This document shows positions 9,011 through 27,200 of a stretch of 64,000 nt of DNA, piece after piece. A model generated the notes under the pieces. It searched no databases. It was not told where the DNA came from and saw only the letters and a program-made list of their open reading frames with translations. The stretch spans positions 496,001 through 560,000 of the forward strand of contig NZ_PGFE01000001.1 in NCBI RefSeq assembly GCF_002797595.1, given 5' to 3'. Position numbers and translations under genes: made by a program. The DNA is from Sediminihabitans luteus. GTDB taxonomy: Bacteria > Actinomycetota > Actinomycetes > Actinomycetales > Cellulomonadaceae. Within the stretch, counting starts at the first letter, position 1, and the number at the start of each line of letters is the position of its first letter.

Positions 9011-9316
9011 CTACTTGGCCTTCTCGAGGATCTCCACGAGCCGGAACCGCTTGGTGGCGGACAGCGGGCGGGTCTCCATGACCAGGACGAGGTCGCCGAC
9101 GCCGGCAGAGTTCTGCTCGTCGTGCACCTTGACCTTGGTCGTGCGACGGATGACCTTGCCGTAGAGCGGGTGCTTGACCCGGTCCTCGACCTCGATCACC
9201 ACGGTCTTGTCCATCTTGTCGCTCACCACGTACCCGCGCCGCGTCTTGCGGTTGGCCCGGGCCTCGGTGGGCTGGTCGGCCGCGACGGCGGGCGACTCAG
9301 TTGCCTTCTCGCTCAT
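9011..9316 (-). CDS. rpsQ: 30S ribosomal protein S17
   Basis: S17 is a primary 16S rRNA-binding OB-fold protein. Of 101 residues the core from [22 protein letters not shown] to [19 protein letters not shown] is the standard S17 domain. The first 23 residues form an extra acidic/alanine arm common in actinobacteria. ATG at 9316 was preferred over longer upstream frames, which run into rpmC. It is the last gene before the S10-unit terminator. Confidence 0.97.
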   Translation of the reverse strand: MSEKATESPAVAADQPTEARANRKTRRGYVVSDKMDKTVVIEVEDRVKHPLYGKVIRRTTKVKVHDEQNSAGVGDLVLVMETRPLSATKRFRLVEILEKAK

Positions 9317-9323
9317 TACAGCC

Positions 9324-9563
9324 TCACTCACTCGGGCTCGGTGCGGTGCGGATCCCGAGCTCACGCTCACGGATGATCGTGTAGATCCGCGCGATGTCAC
9401 GACGCACGGCCTTGAGACGGCCGTGGCTCTCCAGCTGGCCGGTGGCCGACTGGAAACGGAGGTTGAAAAGCTCCTCCTTGGCCTTCTTGAGCTCGGCGAC
9501 GAGACGCTCGTTGTCGAACCCGTCCAGGTTGCTGGTCTCCAGCTCCTTGGTACCGACAGCCAT
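9324..9563 (-). CDS. rpmC: 50S ribosomal protein L29
   Basis: L29 lies near the polypeptide exit tunnel and contacts trigger factor and SRP together with L23. The 79-residue product has the typical helix pair ([20 protein letters not shown] and [21 protein letters not shown]). Its ATG overlaps the rplP stop (TGATG). The rplP-rpmC-rpsQ order is standard. Confidence 0.98.
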   Translation of the reverse strand: MAVGTKELETSNLDGFDNERLVAELKKAKEELFNLRFQSATGQLESHGRLKAVRRDIARIYTIIRERELGIRTAPSPSE

Positions 9564-9982
9564 CAGTTGCCACCACCCTCACGCACCACGAAACGGCACT
9601 TCATCGGGAGCTTGTGGATCGCGCGGCGCATGGCCTCGCGAGCCAGGTCCTCCGGGACGCCGGCCAGCTCGAAGACGATCCGGCCCGGCTTGACGTTGGC
9701 GACCCACCACTCGGGCGAACCCTTACCGGAACCCATGCGGGTCTCGGCAGGCTTCTTCGTGAGCGGACGGTCCGGGTAGATGTTGATCCAGACCTTTCCG
9801 CCACGCTTGATGTGACGGGTCATGGCGATACGCGCCGACTCGATCTGACGGTTCGTGACGTACGCAGGCTCGAGAGCCTGGATGCCGTACTCGCCGAAAG
9901 CGATCTGCGTGCCGCCCTTGGCCGCGCCGGAGCGCGACGGGTGGTGCTGCTTGCGGTGCTTGACCCTGCGAGGGATCAGCAT
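9563..9982 (-). CDS. rplP: 50S ribosomal protein L16
   Basis: L16 contacts the A-site tRNA region of the large subunit. The 139-residue product is of family length, starts [24 protein letters not shown] and contains the signature [13 protein letters not shown]. It begins 2 nt after rpsC and overlaps rpmC by one base. Confidence 0.98.
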   Translation of the reverse strand: MLIPRRVKHRKQHHPSRSGAAKGGTQIAFGEYGIQALEPAYVTNRQIESARIAMTRHIKRGGKVWINIYPDRPLTKKPAETRMGSGKGSPEWWVANVKPGRIVFELAGVPEDLAREAMRRAIHKLPMKCRFVVREGGGN

Positions 9983-9984
9983 GG

Positions 9985-10824
9985 TCAGGCCTCCGTTCCG
10001 GACTCAGGGGCCGCGGGTGCCTCGGCCGGGGCGGCCTGCTCTGCAGCAGGAGCCTCGGCGGCACGCTCGGCCGGACGCTCGGAGCCACGACGCGGACCAC
10101 GACGGTCCCCGCCACGCTCGCCACCGCGGGGGCCGCCACGGCCCTGGCGCGGAGCGGCGGTCGCCTGCTGTGCGGCGAACTCCTTCTCGGTCATGTCGCC
10201 CTTGTAGACCCAGACCTTGACGCCGATGCGCCCGAAGGTCGTGCGGGCCTCGAAGAAGCCGTAGTCGATGTTCGCGCGCAGCGTGTGCAGCGGCACACGA
10301 CCCTCGCGGTAGAACTCCGAGCGGGACATCTCGGCGCCGCCGAGACGACCCGAGACCGCCACGCGGATACCCTTCGCGCCGGCGCGCTGCGCCGACTGGA
10401 TGCCCTTGCGCATGGCGCGACGGAACGACACACGGCTCGCGAGCTGCTCGGCGATGCCCTGGGCGACCAGCTGAGCGTCGATCTCGGGGTTCTTGACCTC
10501 GAGGATGTTCAGCTGGACCTGCTTGCCCGTGAGCTTCTCGAGCTCGCCGCGGATGCGGTCGGCCTCGGCGCCACGGCGACCGATGACGATGCCCGGGCGC
10601 GCCGTGTGGATGTCCACGCGGACGCGGTCACGGGTGCGCTCGATCTCGACCTTGGAGATGCCGGCGCGCTCGAGACCCGTGCTCATGAGCTTGCGGATCT
10701 GCACGTCCTCGCGGACGTAGTCGCGGTACCGCTGGCCGGGCTTGGTGCTGTCGGCGAACCAGCGCGACCGGTGGTCGGTGGTGATGCCGAGACGGTACCC
10801 GTGCGGGTGAACCTTCTGTCCCAC
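9985..10824 (-). CDS. rpsC: 30S ribosomal protein S3
   Basis: S3 forms part of the mRNA entry channel. The 279-residue product has the N-terminal KH domain (with [16 protein letters not shown]) and the C-terminal S3 domain. From about residue 220 there is a Gly/Arg-rich then Ala/Pro/Glu-rich tail of roughly 60 residues that E. coli lacks; such tails are common in actinobacteria. It starts with GTG, which overlaps the rplV stop as TAGTG. Confidence 0.98.
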   Translation of the reverse strand: MGQKVHPHGYRLGITTDHRSRWFADSTKPGQRYRDYVREDVQIRKLMSTGLERAGISKVEIERTRDRVRVDIHTARPGIVIGRRGAEADRIRGELEKLTGKQVQLNILEVKNPEIDAQLVAQGIAEQLASRVSFRRAMRKGIQSAQRAGAKGIRVAVSGRLGGAEMSRSEFYREGRVPLHTLRANIDYGFFEARTTFGRIGVKVWVYKGDMTEKEFAAQQATAAPRQGRGGPRGGERGGDRRGPRRGSERPAERAAEAPAAEQAAPAEAPAAPESGTEA

Positions 10825-11195
10825 TATCGGGCCCTTCCCTTCGTGTCTTCGCGCGGAGCCACGACCACGGTGATGTGGCTGGTCCGCTTGAGGATCTGGC
10901 TCGCGCGACCCTGCGCACGAGGCCGGAACCGCTTGAGGGTCGGGCCCTCGTCCACGAACGCCTCCGAGACGACGAGCTCCTGCTCGTCGAACCGGACGCT
11001 CGCGTTGTCGGCCTTCACCCGTGCGTTCGCGATCGCGCTCTCCACGACCTTGCGGATCGGCTCGCTCGCAGCCTGGGGTGCGAACTTGAGCACCGCCACG
11101 GCCTCAGAGGCCTGCTTGCCACGGATGAGGTCCACGACGCGCCGGGCCTTCTGGGGCGTGACACGGACGAACCGCGCCTGCGCCTTGGCTTCCAT
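10824..11195 (-). CDS. rplV: 50S ribosomal protein L22
   Basis: L22 lines the peptide exit tunnel; its beta-hairpin is a site of macrolide-resistance changes. The 123-residue product starts [27 protein letters not shown] and has the hairpin region with [22 protein letters not shown]. No unusual residues were noted. It follows rpsS by 73 nt and overlaps rpsC by one base. Confidence 0.98.
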   Translation of the reverse strand: MEAKAQARFVRVTPQKARRVVDLIRGKQASEAVAVLKFAPQAASEPIRKVVESAIANARVKADNASVRFDEQELVVSEAFVDEGPTLKRFRPRAQGRASQILKRTSHITVVVAPREDTKGRAR

Positions 11196-11268
11196 TGCTG
11201 TCCTGCCTTCTTGTCTCGTTATGACCGTCGGGGTCGTCGCTGCTGTTCTCGCGGGCAGAGCCCACGGA

Positions 11269-11550
11269 TCAGCGGCGACGGCCCTTCTTGTCGTCCTTCA
11301 CGTGGCCGCGGAAGGTCCGGGTGGGGGCGAACTCGCCGAGCTTGTGGCCGACCATCGACTCGGTGACGAACACCGGAGTGTGCTTGCGGCCGTCGTGCAC
11401 GGCGAAGGTGTGGCCGAGGAAGTCGGGCGTGATGACCGACCGACGGGACCACGTCTTGATGACGTTCTTGGTCCCCTTCTCGTTCTGCACGTCCACCTTC
11501 TTCTGGAGGTGGCCGTCGACGAAGGGGCCCTTCTTGAGGCTGCGTGGCAT
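11269..11550 (-). CDS. rpsS: 30S ribosomal protein S19
   Basis: S19 forms a complex with S13 in the head of the small subunit. The 93-residue product starts [19 protein letters not shown] and has the signature [23 protein letters not shown]. Length is normal. It lies 15 nt after rplB in the S10 unit. Confidence 0.98.
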   Translation of the reverse strand: MPRSLKKGPFVDGHLQKKVDVQNEKGTKNVIKTWSRRSVITPDFLGHTFAVHDGRKHTPVFVTESMVGHKLGEFAPTRTFRGHVKDDKKGRRR

Positions 11551-11565
11551 CTTTCAGGCTCCTTG

Positions 11566-12402
<837 letters not shown>

Positions 12403-12433
12403 GGGGATCTGTCCTCAATCTGCTCTCGTCGGC

Positions 12434-12751
12434 TCAGCCGAAGATGTCGATCGTGCCCTCGCGGAGGGTGACGATCGCACGCTTGGTGTCCTTGCGCTTA
12501 CCGAGACCGAACCGCGTACGACGGGCCTTGCCCTTGCGGTTGATCGTGTTGACCGACTTGACCTTGACGTCGAAGACCTTCTCGACGGCGATCTTGATCT
12601 CGGTCTTGTTCGCGCTCGGGTGCACGATGAAGGTGTACTTGCCCTCGTCGAGCAGCCCGTAGCTCTTCTCCGAGACGACCGGCGCGATCAGGATGTCGCG
12701 CGGGTCCTTCGGGATGACGATCCGCTCGGGAGCGGTGTTCTCGGCGCTCAC
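12434..12751 (-). CDS. rplW: 50S ribosomal protein L23
   Basis: L23 sits at the tunnel exit and is the main docking site for trigger factor and SRP. The 105-residue product contains [31 protein letters not shown], the family core. It begins with GTG that overlaps the rplD stop (GTGA), indicating coupled translation. Confidence 0.98.
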   Translation of the reverse strand: MSAENTAPERIVIPKDPRDILIAPVVSEKSYGLLDEGKYTFIVHPSANKTEIKIAVEKVFDVKVKSVNTINRKGKARRTRFGLGKRKDTKRAIVTLREGTIDIFG

Positions 12752-13455
12752 TTGGCGTCCTCCTCGGTAGCGACGGTCTCGTCGGCCTCGGTGGACGTGG
12801 CGACGGCCTTCGCGGAGCGACCAGCGGCCGGCCCGGCGAGGAACGCGGCGAGCGCGCCCTCGGTGAAGACGACGTCGTCGGAGACGAGCACGTCGTAGGT
12901 GTTCAGCTGGTCGGCGACCAGGAGGTGCACCTGCTCGACGTTGCGCAGCGACTTGAGCGAGAGCTCGTCGCCACGCTCGAGCACCACGAGCACGTTCGGG
13001 CGCGGCGACAGGGTCGCGATCGTCGCCAGAGCGGACTTGGTCGAGGGCACGCCGTCGATGCCGAAGCCCGACACGACGTGCACGCGACCGGCGCGAGCCC
13101 GGTCGGAGAGCGCACCGCGGAGCGCGGCAGCCTTCATCTTCTTGGGCGTCCGCTGGTCGTAGCTGCGCGGCTGCGGGCCGTGGACGGTGCCACCACCGGC
13201 GAACTGCGGAGCACGCGTCGAACCCTGACGGGCTCGGCCGGTGCCCTTCTGCTTGTACGGCTTGCGCCCACCACCGCGGACCTCGCCGCGGGTCTTGGTC
13301 GAGGCGGTGCCCTGACGCGCGGCAGCGCGCTGGGCGACGACGACCTGGTGGATCAGCGGGACGTTCGTCTGGACGTCGAACACCTCGGCGGGGAGGTCGG
13401 CGGTGCCGGCCTTCGCGCCCTTGGCGTCGAGGACGTCAACAGTCTGTGCAGCCAT
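12748..13455 (-). CDS. rplD: 50S ribosomal protein L4
   Basis: L4 reaches into the peptide tunnel; in E. coli it also regulates its own S10 operon. The 235-residue product has the tunnel loop region [23 protein letters not shown] and the C-terminal globular part. The last 25 residues are an Ala/Glu-rich extension. It follows rplC by 5 nt. No E. coli-like S10 leader could be recognised upstream of rpsJ by eye. Confidence 0.98.
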   Translation of the reverse strand: MAAQTVDVLDAKGAKAGTADLPAEVFDVQTNVPLIHQVVVAQRAAARQGTASTKTRGEVRGGGRKPYKQKGTGRARQGSTRAPQFAGGGTVHGPQPRSYDQRTPKKMKAAALRGALSDRARAGRVHVVSGFGIDGVPSTKSALATIATLSPRPNVLVVLERGDELSLKSLRNVEQVHLLVADQLNTYDVLVSDDVVFTEGALAAFLAGPAAGRSAKAVATSTEADETVATEEDAK

Positions 13456-13460
13456 GAGTG

Positions 13461-14123
13461 TCAGGCTCCCTTCACGGCGCTGCGCACGAGAACGACGCCG
13501 CCCTTGGGGCCGGGCACTGCGCCCTTGACGAGCAGCAGACCCTTCTCGGCGTCGACCGCGTGGAGGGTCAGGTTCTGCGTGGTCTGACGGTCGAAGCCCA
13601 TCCGACCCGCCATGCGCACACCCTTGAACACGCGCGACGGGGTCGAGGCCCCACCGATCGAGCCGGGCTTGCGGTGGTTGCGGTGAGCACCGTGCGAGGC
13701 GCCGACGCCGGAGAAGCCGTGACGCTTCATCACACCGGCGGTGCCCTTGCCCTTGGTGGTCCCGATGACGTCGACCTTCACGCCGGCCTCGAAGGCCGCC
13801 GCGCTGATCTCCTGGCCGAGCGTGAACTCGGCGGCGTCGCTCGTGCGGACCTCGGTCACGTGACGGCGCGGCGTGACGCCGGCCTTCTCGAAGTGACCCT
13901 TGAGGGGCTTGGTGACCTTGCGCGGATCGATCTGGCCTGCGGCCAGCTGGATCGCGGCGTAGCCGTCGGCGTCCGCGGAGCGGACCTGCGTCACCACGTT
14001 CGTGGGGACGGCCACGACGGTCACGGGCACGAGGCGACCGGCCTCGTCCCAGACCTGGGTCATCCCGAGCTTGGTCCCGAGCACGGCCTTCACGGCGCGT
14101 GCGTTCTGCTGGGGGGTAGTCAT
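13461..14123 (-). CDS. rplC: 50S ribosomal protein L3
   Basis: L3 is an assembly initiator close to the peptidyl-transferase centre. The 220-residue product has [24 protein letters not shown] at the start and the signature [23 protein letters not shown]. It is full length, 14 nt after rpsJ and 5 nt before rplD. Confidence 0.98.
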   Translation of the reverse strand: MTTPQQNARAVKAVLGTKLGMTQVWDEAGRLVPVTVVAVPTNVVTQVRSADADGYAAIQLAAGQIDPRKVTKPLKGHFEKAGVTPRRHVTEVRTSDAAEFTLGQEISAAAFEAGVKVDVIGTTKGKGTAGVMKRHGFSGVGASHGAHRNHRKPGSIGGASTPSRVFKGVRMAGRMGFDRQTTQNLTLHAVDAEKGLLLVKGAVPGPKGGVVLVRSAVKGA

Positions 14124-14137
14124 GATGTCCTCCAGCC

Positions 14138-14446
14138 TCAGAGCTTGATCTCGATGTTCACGTCCGCAGGCAGGTCGAGTCGCATGAGCGAGTCGACGGC
14201 CTTCGGCGTGGGATCGATGATGTCGATCAGCCGCTTGTGCGTGCGCATCTCGAAGTGCTCGCGGCTGTCCTTGTACTTGTGAGGCGATCGGATGACGCAG
14301 AAGACGTTCTTCTCCGTCGGCAGCGGCACCGGGCCCACGACCGTTGCACCAGCGCGGGTGACAGTGTCGACGATCTTGCGCGCCGAGCTGTCAATCACCT
14401 CGTGGTCGTAGGACTTGAGCCGGATGCGGATCTTCTGTCCCGCCAT
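14138..14446 (-). CDS. rpsJ: 30S ribosomal protein S10
   Basis: S10 is a small-subunit head protein and, as NusE, part of transcription antitermination complexes with NusB. The 102-residue product starts [19 protein letters not shown] and is exactly family length. It opens the S10 unit. About 745 nt of non-coding DNA lies between it and tuf. Confidence 0.98.
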   Translation of the reverse strand: MAGQKIRIRLKSYDHEVIDSSARKIVDTVTRAGATVVGPVPLPTEKNVFCVIRSPHKYKDSREHFEMRTHKRLIDIIDPTPKAVDSLMRLDLPADVNIEIKL

Positions 14447-14541
14447 GGCGTCGTCTGACTCTCTCTCTCGAACCGCTAGCTGTCCGACCCCCGCGCTCGG
14501 GCGTGTCGCGTAGTGCGACCCACCTCGACGCGCACACCAGC

Positions 14542-14570
14542 ATGATGTGGGGCCGTTGGATATGCGTCAC
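14542..14570 (-). promoter_or_regulatory. candidate rpsJ promoter
   Basis: GTGACG (14570-14565) and CATCAT (14547-14542) on the minus strand are 17 nt apart and lie about 100 nt before rpsJ. Both elements match consensus at four of six positions. Other promoters further upstream are possible. Confidence 0.3.
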
Positions 14571-15011
14571 GCCGTGCCCCGCCGGCGAACCGGTGGACGC
14601 GGCAGCGTGCCGCAACGTTTTCAGCCTGTCTCAGAACGTGTGTTCCGCGATGCGCTCGATCCTCGTCGACAGCGAGCTCAACCCGCGGCCTCGGCCGCAG
14701 CGCCTCGGTTCCCCCGAGGGCGGTTCAACACACTGTTCGAAACTTGAAAGAGCGCGCCCGTAACAGGCAACCTGACTATCTTGACACACCCGCGGCCTGA
14801 ATCCAAGCCCGCCCGGGTGTGACCTCGGTCCCCCGATCCATGTCTCCGTGGTACCACCCTCGCGCCGCGCCCGTCCGAACGGTCGGACGGCGCGTGGCCG
14901 GCCTGTCGGGAGACGACGTGACCGGCGTCCGGCACGGGAACGGGCACGGGCACCCACGGGACCAGACCCTCGGGACCGGGCCCGCAAGGGATCTCCACAC
15001 GAGGGCTCCCC

Positions 15012-15076
15012 GCACGAAGGCCCTGCACGAGGGCTCTGCACGAGGAACGTGCACGAGGCTTCTGCACGCGAGGACC
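15012..15076 (+). repeat. 13-bp imperfect tandem repeat, five units
   Basis: Five consecutive 13-bp units start at 15012, 15025, 15038, 15051 and 15064, each beginning GCACG, with consensus GCACGAGGNCTCT. A further related unit precedes them at 14998-15011. The period is not a multiple of three and the region has no gene. It lies downstream of the tuf terminators. Confidence 0.75.
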
Positions 15077-15110
15077 GCCCGAGGGCAGGAGCGCGTGCAG
15101 GGGGACGCAC

Positions 15111-15144
15111 GGAGGCCCGGCCCCCCGAGGGGTGCCGGGCCTCC
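15111..15144 (-). terminator. second hairpin downstream of tuf
   Basis: An 11-bp perfect stem (15111-15121 with 15134-15144) encloses a loop that can form a further cccc/gggg stem. It follows the main tuf hairpin in the direction of transcription, so the two form a tandem terminator. Confidence 0.6.
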
Positions 15145-15150
15145 GCCGGT

Positions 15151-15186
15151 GCTGATCCCCGGCCGGCGGACCGGCCGGGGATCAGC
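15151..15186 (-). terminator. tuf terminator
   Basis: A perfect 16-bp stem (15151-15166 with 15171-15186) with a 4-nt loop CGGA begins 6 nt after the tuf stop codon. It lacks a T-run. It marks the end of the str unit. Confidence 0.85.
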
Positions 15187-15192
15187 GGGAGA

Positions 15193-16389
<1,197 letters not shown>

Positions 16390-16505
16390 TGGGGTCCTCC
16401 TGGGACTTGGGTAGTTGTGCCGAACGATGCAGATGCGAGATGCATCTGCGGGGCGTGCGGGTCGCTACAGGTTGATGGGTGGTGCAGGGGTCGACCTGTG
16501 GGGAC

Positions 16506-18611
<2,106 letters not shown>

Positions 18612-18665
18612 GGTGAGTTCCCTTGGGTCGTGGGGTGGGTCGGGTGCGCAGGCCGCGTGGGCCCG

Positions 18666-18698
18666 GGGCCGGCGTCGGTTCGTGCTCGACGCCGGCCC
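18666..18698 (-). terminator. hairpin between rpsG and fusA
   Basis: A perfect 12-bp stem (18666-18677 with 18687-18698) with a 9-nt loop starts 7 nt after the rpsG stop. It may act as a partial terminator or RNA-stability element that sets the ratio of ribosomal protein to elongation-factor mRNA. No T-run is present. Confidence 0.55.
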
Positions 18699-18704
18699 TC
18701 GGGG

Positions 18705-19175
18705 TCACCAGCGGTAGTGCGCGAAGGCCTTGTTGGAGTCGGCCATCTTGTGCATGTCCTCGCGACGCTTGACCGCGGCACCGAGGCCGTTGCTCGCGTC
18801 GAGGATCTCGTTCATCAGACGCTCGGTCATCGTCTTCTCGCGACGGGCGCGCGAGTAGTCGGTGAGCCAGCGCAGGGCCAGCGTCGTGGCGCGCACGGGG
18901 CGGACCTCGACGGGCACCTGGTAGGTCGCGCCACCGACGCGGCGGCTGCGGACCTCGAGCGCGGGGCGCACGTTGTCGAGCGCACGCTTGAGCACGACGA
19001 CCGGGTCGCCGTCGACCTTCGCACGGACGCCCTCGAGCGCGCCGTAGACGATGGCCTCGGCCGTGGACTTCTTGCCGTCGAGCATGATCTTGTTGATCAT
19101 CTGCGTGACGACCGGGGACCCGTAGACCGGGTCGACGATGAGCGGCCGCTTCGGGGCCGGACCCTTGCGAGGCAT
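18705..19175 (-). CDS. rpsG: 30S ribosomal protein S7
   Basis: S7 initiates assembly of the 16S rRNA 3' domain and lies at the tRNA exit site. The 156-residue product starts [23 protein letters not shown] and has the usual helical core ending AFAHYRW. Its ATG overlaps the rpsL stop as TAATG. It is second in rpsL-rpsG-fusA-tuf. Confidence 0.98.
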   Translation of the reverse strand: MPRKGPAPKRPLIVDPVYGSPVVTQMINKIMLDGKKSTAEAIVYGALEGVRAKVDGDPVVVLKRALDNVRPALEVRSRRVGGATYQVPVEVRPVRATTLALRWLTDYSRARREKTMTERLMNEILDASNGLGAAVKRREDMHKMADSNKAFAHYRW

Positions 19176-19549
19176 TAGCTCTTCTCCTTCTTGGCGCCGT
19201 AGCGGCTACGAGCCTGCTTGCGACCCTTCACGCCCTGCGTGTCGAGCGCGCCGCGGACGATCTTGTAGCGCACACCCGGGAGGTCCTTCACACGACCGCC
19301 GCGCACGAGCACGATGGAGTGCTCCTGGAGGTTGTGGCCGACGCCGGGGATGTAGGCCGTGACCTCGACCTGGGAGGAGAGCTTGACGCGCGCGACCTTG
19401 CGGAGCGCGGAGTTCGGCTTCTTGGGGGTGGTGGTGTACACACGCGTGCACACGCCGCGCCGCTGCGGGGAACCCTTGAGGGCGGGAGTCTTGGACTTCC
19501 CGACCTTCGAGGTCCGCCCCTTGCGGACGAGCTGCTGGATCGTAGGCAC
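19175..19549 (-). CDS. rpsL: 30S ribosomal protein S12
   Basis: S12 is part of the decoding centre and the classic site of streptomycin-resistance changes. The 124-residue product starts [11 protein letters not shown] after a GTG start with GGAG 5 nt upstream. The resistance-related lysines are wild type in [13 protein letters not shown] and [13 protein letters not shown] strong promoter lies about 390 nt upstream, giving a long leader. Confidence 0.98.
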   Translation of the reverse strand: MPTIQQLVRKGRTSKVGKSKTPALKGSPQRRGVCTRVYTTTPKKPNSALRKVARVKLSSQVEVTAYIPGVGHNLQEHSIVLVRGGRVKDLPGVRYKIVRGALDTQGVKGRKQARSRYGAKKEKS

Positions 19550-19933
19550 TACGGCTCCGGTCTTCTCGAACTGCTCGGGGCCGCAGCCCCGACGGGTGGT
19601 CTGGCGGAGCCGACAGCACGACGTCCGCGCAACGCTCGCGTCGCGACAGCCACCTACCACCGGCTCGATGGTCCGGGGCTCTGCGCCGCAGCAGGCTGCG
19701 GGTCGAGCTCCGGAGCGCCCGGGCACTCACATCACGCCCTGCGGAGCTGTTCGGCGCGGTGCCCGGGGCGACCCGAGAGGACTCGGATCGGCGGGACGCG
19801 TCCACCCCGGCGACCGGGGTGCGCGACCCGGGGGTCGCGCCGACATCTTCTGGTGGGTCCGGTTGCACCGGGTTCGACCAGTTCTGTCGTGTGGAACAGC
19901 ACGAAGGGCCCGACGGCGCGGGCACGGCCTCCA

Positions 19934-19962
19934 ACGTTACTCTCCGAGGCTGCACGAGTCAA
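19934..19962 (-). promoter_or_regulatory. str unit promoter
   Basis: On the minus strand TTGACT (19962-19957) is followed after exactly 17 nt by TAACGT (19939-19934). This is a near-consensus housekeeping promoter with the actinobacterial TAnnnT -10. Transcription would begin near 19927, leaving about 378 nt before rpsL. Confidence 0.7.
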
Positions 19963-20006
19963 CGTGCGCCCGGCCACACGCGGCGACATGCCGCGAGGGA
20001 GACACC

Positions 20007-20051
20007 GCGAGAGCGGTACCGCGGATCCGGGCCGGCGAGAGCGGTACCGCG
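20007..20051 (+). repeat. 17-bp direct repeat with palindromic core upstream of the str promoter
   Basis: GCGAGAGCGGTACCGCG is present exactly at 20007-20023 and 20035-20051, 28 bp apart. Each copy contains the palindrome CGCGGTACCGCG in part (CGGTACCG). The pair lies 45-90 bp upstream of the rpsL -35 and could be an operator or upstream activating site. Confidence 0.6.
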
Positions 20052-20162
20052 TCGGGAGGGTCTCAGGTCCGTACGCCGTACGGCGCTACTGGACGCCACG
20101 GCTCCCCTGCCGTCCGACAAGCCACTGCGAGCCACGACGGCCCCGGACCCGGCGCCCGAACG

Positions 20163-20200
20163 CCGCGAGGCGCGGCACCCGAAGGTGCCGCGCCTCGCGG
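20163..20200 (-). terminator. rpoBC terminator
   Basis: A perfect 17-bp stem (20163-20179 with 20184-20200) is closed by a CGAA tetraloop and begins 30 nt after the rpoC stop. No T-run follows. It has the same design as the rplL terminator at 28191-28226. Confidence 0.85.
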
Positions 20201-20229
20201 TCCAGCTCGCCGGCCGTGGCCGGCGTCGA

Positions 20230-24108
<3,879 letters not shown>

Positions 24109-24203
24109 GGTGTCCTACTTCCTTCGTAGCCGACCGGTGCGTGGTGCCCGGTCGGCGCGGTGGAGTTCCAACGAGGGGAAACCCCTCGGATGAGCGGCGG
24201 TGC

Positions 24204-24230
24204 CGGCGGCCCGTGCTGGACGGGCCGCCG
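24204..24230 (-). terminator. hairpin between rpoB and rpoC
   Basis: A perfect 10-bp stem (24204-24213 with 24221-24230) with a 7-nt loop lies 15 nt after the rpoB stop. Because rpoC has no clear promoter of its own here, it is more likely an mRNA-stability or partial attenuation element than a full terminator. Confidence 0.45.
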
Positions 24231-24245
24231 TCACCGTGCCCGAGA

Positions 24246-27200
24246 TCAGATCTCGTCGACGCTCGAGGCGGCGTTCGGACGGCGGGAGAGGTCGATGCCG
24301 AGCTCCTCCGCGGCGCGGTACACCTCGTCGTCCGACTCGCGCATCTCGATCTGCGTCCCGTCGCTCGAGAGCACCTCGACGTTCAGGCAGAGCGACTGCA
24401 TCTCCTTGAGGAGCACCTTGAAGGACTCCGGGATGCCCGAGTCGGGGATGTTCTCGCCCTTGACGATCGCCTCGTAGACCTTGACACGGCCTGGGACGTC
24501 GTCCGACTTGATCGTGAGGAGCTCCTGCAGCGTGTACGCCGCGCCGTAGGCCTCAAGGGCCCACACCTCCATCTCGCCGAAGCGCTGACCACCGAACTGC
24601 GCCTTACCACCCAGCGGCTGCTGCGTGATCATCGAGTACGGGCCGGTCGAGCGCGCGTGGATCTTGTCGTCGACCAGGTGGTGGAGCTTCAGGATGTACA
24701 TGTAGCCGACCGACACGGGCTCGGGGAACGGCTCGCCGGAGCGGCCGTCGAAGAGCCGCGCCTTGCCGTCGCCCTTGACCATGCGCTCGCCGTCACGGTT
24801 CGGCAGCGTCGCGGTGAACAGGCCCGAGAGCGCGTTCTCCTGGAGGCCGTCGAACACGGGCGTCGCGACCGGGCGACCCGGCTCGGACTTCGCCGCCACC
24901 GCGGGCAGGTCGTCCTTCCAGGACAGGTCGTCGCCCTCGGCGAGCTCGACGTCCCAGCCCTGCTTCGCGATCCACCCGAGGTGGGTCTCGAGGACCTGGC
25001 CGACGTTCATGCGCCCGGGCACGCCCAGCGGGTTGAGGATGACGTCGACCGGGGTCCCGTCGGCGAGGAACGGCATGTCCTCGACCGGCAGGATCTTCGA
25101 GATGACGCCCTTGTTGCCGTGACGGCCGGCGAGCTTGTCGCCGTCCGTGATCTTGCGGCGCTGCGCGATGTACACGCGGACCAGCTGGTTCACGCCGGCG
25201 GGCAGCTCGTCGCCGTCCTCACGGTTGAACTCGCGGACGCCGATCACGGTGCCCGACTCGCCGTGGGGGACCTTGAGCGAGGTGTCGCGCACCTCGCGCG
25301 CCTTCTCGCCGAAGATCGCGCGCAGGAGGCGCTCCTCCGGGGTCAGCTCGGTCTCGCCCTTGGGCGTGACCTTCCCGACCAGGACGTCGCCCGCGCCGAC
25401 CTCGGCACCGATGCGGATCACGCCGCGCTCGTCGAGGTCCGCGAGGACCTCCTCCGAGACGTTGGGGATGTCCCGCGTGATCTCCTCGGGGCCGAGCTTG
25501 GTGTCGCGCGCGTCGACCTCGTGCTCCTCGATGTGGATCGACGAGAGGATGTCGTCCTGCACGAGGCGCTGCGACAGGATGATCGCGTCCTCGTAGTTGT
25601 GGCCCTCCCACGACATGAACGCGACCATGAGGTTGCGGCCGAGCGCGAGCTCGCCGTCGTCCGTGGCCGGGCCGTCGGCGAGCACGGAGCCCACCTCGAC
25701 GCGGGCGCCCTCGTCCACGAGCACGCGCTGGTTGTAGCTCGTGCCCTGGTTCGAGCGGCGGAACTTCGCGGCACGGTACGAACCGGTCGTGCCGTCGTCG
25801 TTCGCGACGAGGATCAGGTCGGCCGAGACCTCGGTCACGACACCCGCCTTGGTCGCGACGATGACGTCGCCGGCGTCGACCGCGGCACGACGCTCCATGC
25901 CGGTGCCCACGAGCGGGGCCTCCGAGCGCACGAGCGGCACGGCCTGGCGCTGCATGTTCGCACCCATGAGGGCGCGGTTCGCGTCGTCGTGCTCGAGGAA
26001 CGGGATCAGGGCCGTCGCGACGGACACCATCTGGCGCGGCGAGACGTCCATGAAGTCCACGGCGGTGCCGGGGATGATGTCGACCTCGCCGCCCTTGGTG
26101 CGCACGAGCACGCGGTCGTCGACGAACGAGCCGTCCGCGTTGAGCGCCTGGTTCGCCTGGGCGATGACGTAGCGGTCCTCGTCGTCGGCGGTCAGGTACT
26201 GGACCTCGTCGGTCACCTTGCCCGCGACGACCTTGCGGTACGGCGTCTCGATGAAGCCGAACGGGTTGATGCGCCCGTACGACGCGAGCGAGCCGATGAG
26301 GCCGATGTTCGGGCCCTCAGGGGTCTCGATCGGGCACATGCGGCCGTAGTGCGACGGGTGGACGTCACGGACCTCCATGCCGGCACGGTCGCGCGAGAGA
26401 CCGCCCGGGCCGAGCGCCGACAGGCGACGCTTGTGCGTCAGGCCCGCGAGCGGGTTGTTCTGGTCCATGAACTGGGACAGCTGCGACGTCCCGAAGAACT
26501 CCTTGATCGACGCCACGACGGGGCGGATGTTGATCAGGGTCTGCGGGGTGATCGCCTCGACGTCCTGCGTGGTCATGCGCTCGCGGACGACGCGCTCCAT
26601 GCGGGACAGGCCGGTGCGGACCTGGTTCTGGATGAGCTCGCCCACCGCACGGATGCGACGGTTGCCGAAGTGGTCGATGTCGTCCGTCTCGACGCGGACC
26701 TCGACGGCCTCGCCGTTCTTGGTGCCGTCCATCGTCGTGCGGTCCGCGTGCAGCGACACGAGGTACTTGATCGTCGCGACGATGTCGCCGACCGACAGGG
26801 TCGAGTCGTCGATCGCGGCGTCGACGCCGAGCTTCTTGTTGGCCTTGTAGCGGCCGACCTTCGCGAGGTCGTAGCGCTTGGGGTTGAAGTAGAAGTTCTC
26901 GAGCAGCGACCGCCCCGCCTCGACCGTGGGCGGCTCGCCCGGACGGATCTTGCGGTAGAGGTCGACGAGCGCCTCCTCCTCGGTGTGGACGTGGTCCTTC
27001 TCGAGGGTGTCGAGGATCGACGGGAAGTCGGCGAACTCCTCGCGGATCGCGGCCTCGGTCAGGCCGAGCGCCTTGAGCAGCACCGTGACGGGCTGCTTGC
27101 GCTTGCGGTCGACGCGCACGCCCACGGCGTCGCGCTTGTCGATCTCGAACTCGAGCCACGCACCGCGCGAGGGGATGATCTTCGCGGAGAAGATGTCCTT

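Larger units (their letters stand above)
14447..15110. other. non-coding region between tuf terminators and rpsJ
   Basis: No gene is supported on either strand. The stretch holds a candidate rpsJ promoter, a small hairpin GCGGCA-gcg-TGCCGC at 14599-14613, a GC-rich palindromic patch near 14680-14720 and the 13-bp tandem repeat described separately. Its size suggests a long S10 leader or extra promoters. Confidence 0.6.
19550..20162. other. long leader and promoter region of rpsL
   Basis: This roughly 610-nt region between the rpoC terminator and rpsL contains no supported gene. It includes the str promoter near 19934-19962, about 380 nt of transcribed leader, and an exact 17-bp direct repeat upstream of the promoter. 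Confidence 0.6.

Noticed and set aside
14776-14790. TTGACA on the plus strand near 14780 as a promoter
   Set aside because: No -10 at the right distance and no plus-strand gene follows.
15012-15076. 13-bp repeats as a CRISPR array
   Set aside because: Units are contiguous, imperfect and without spacers, and no cas genes are present.
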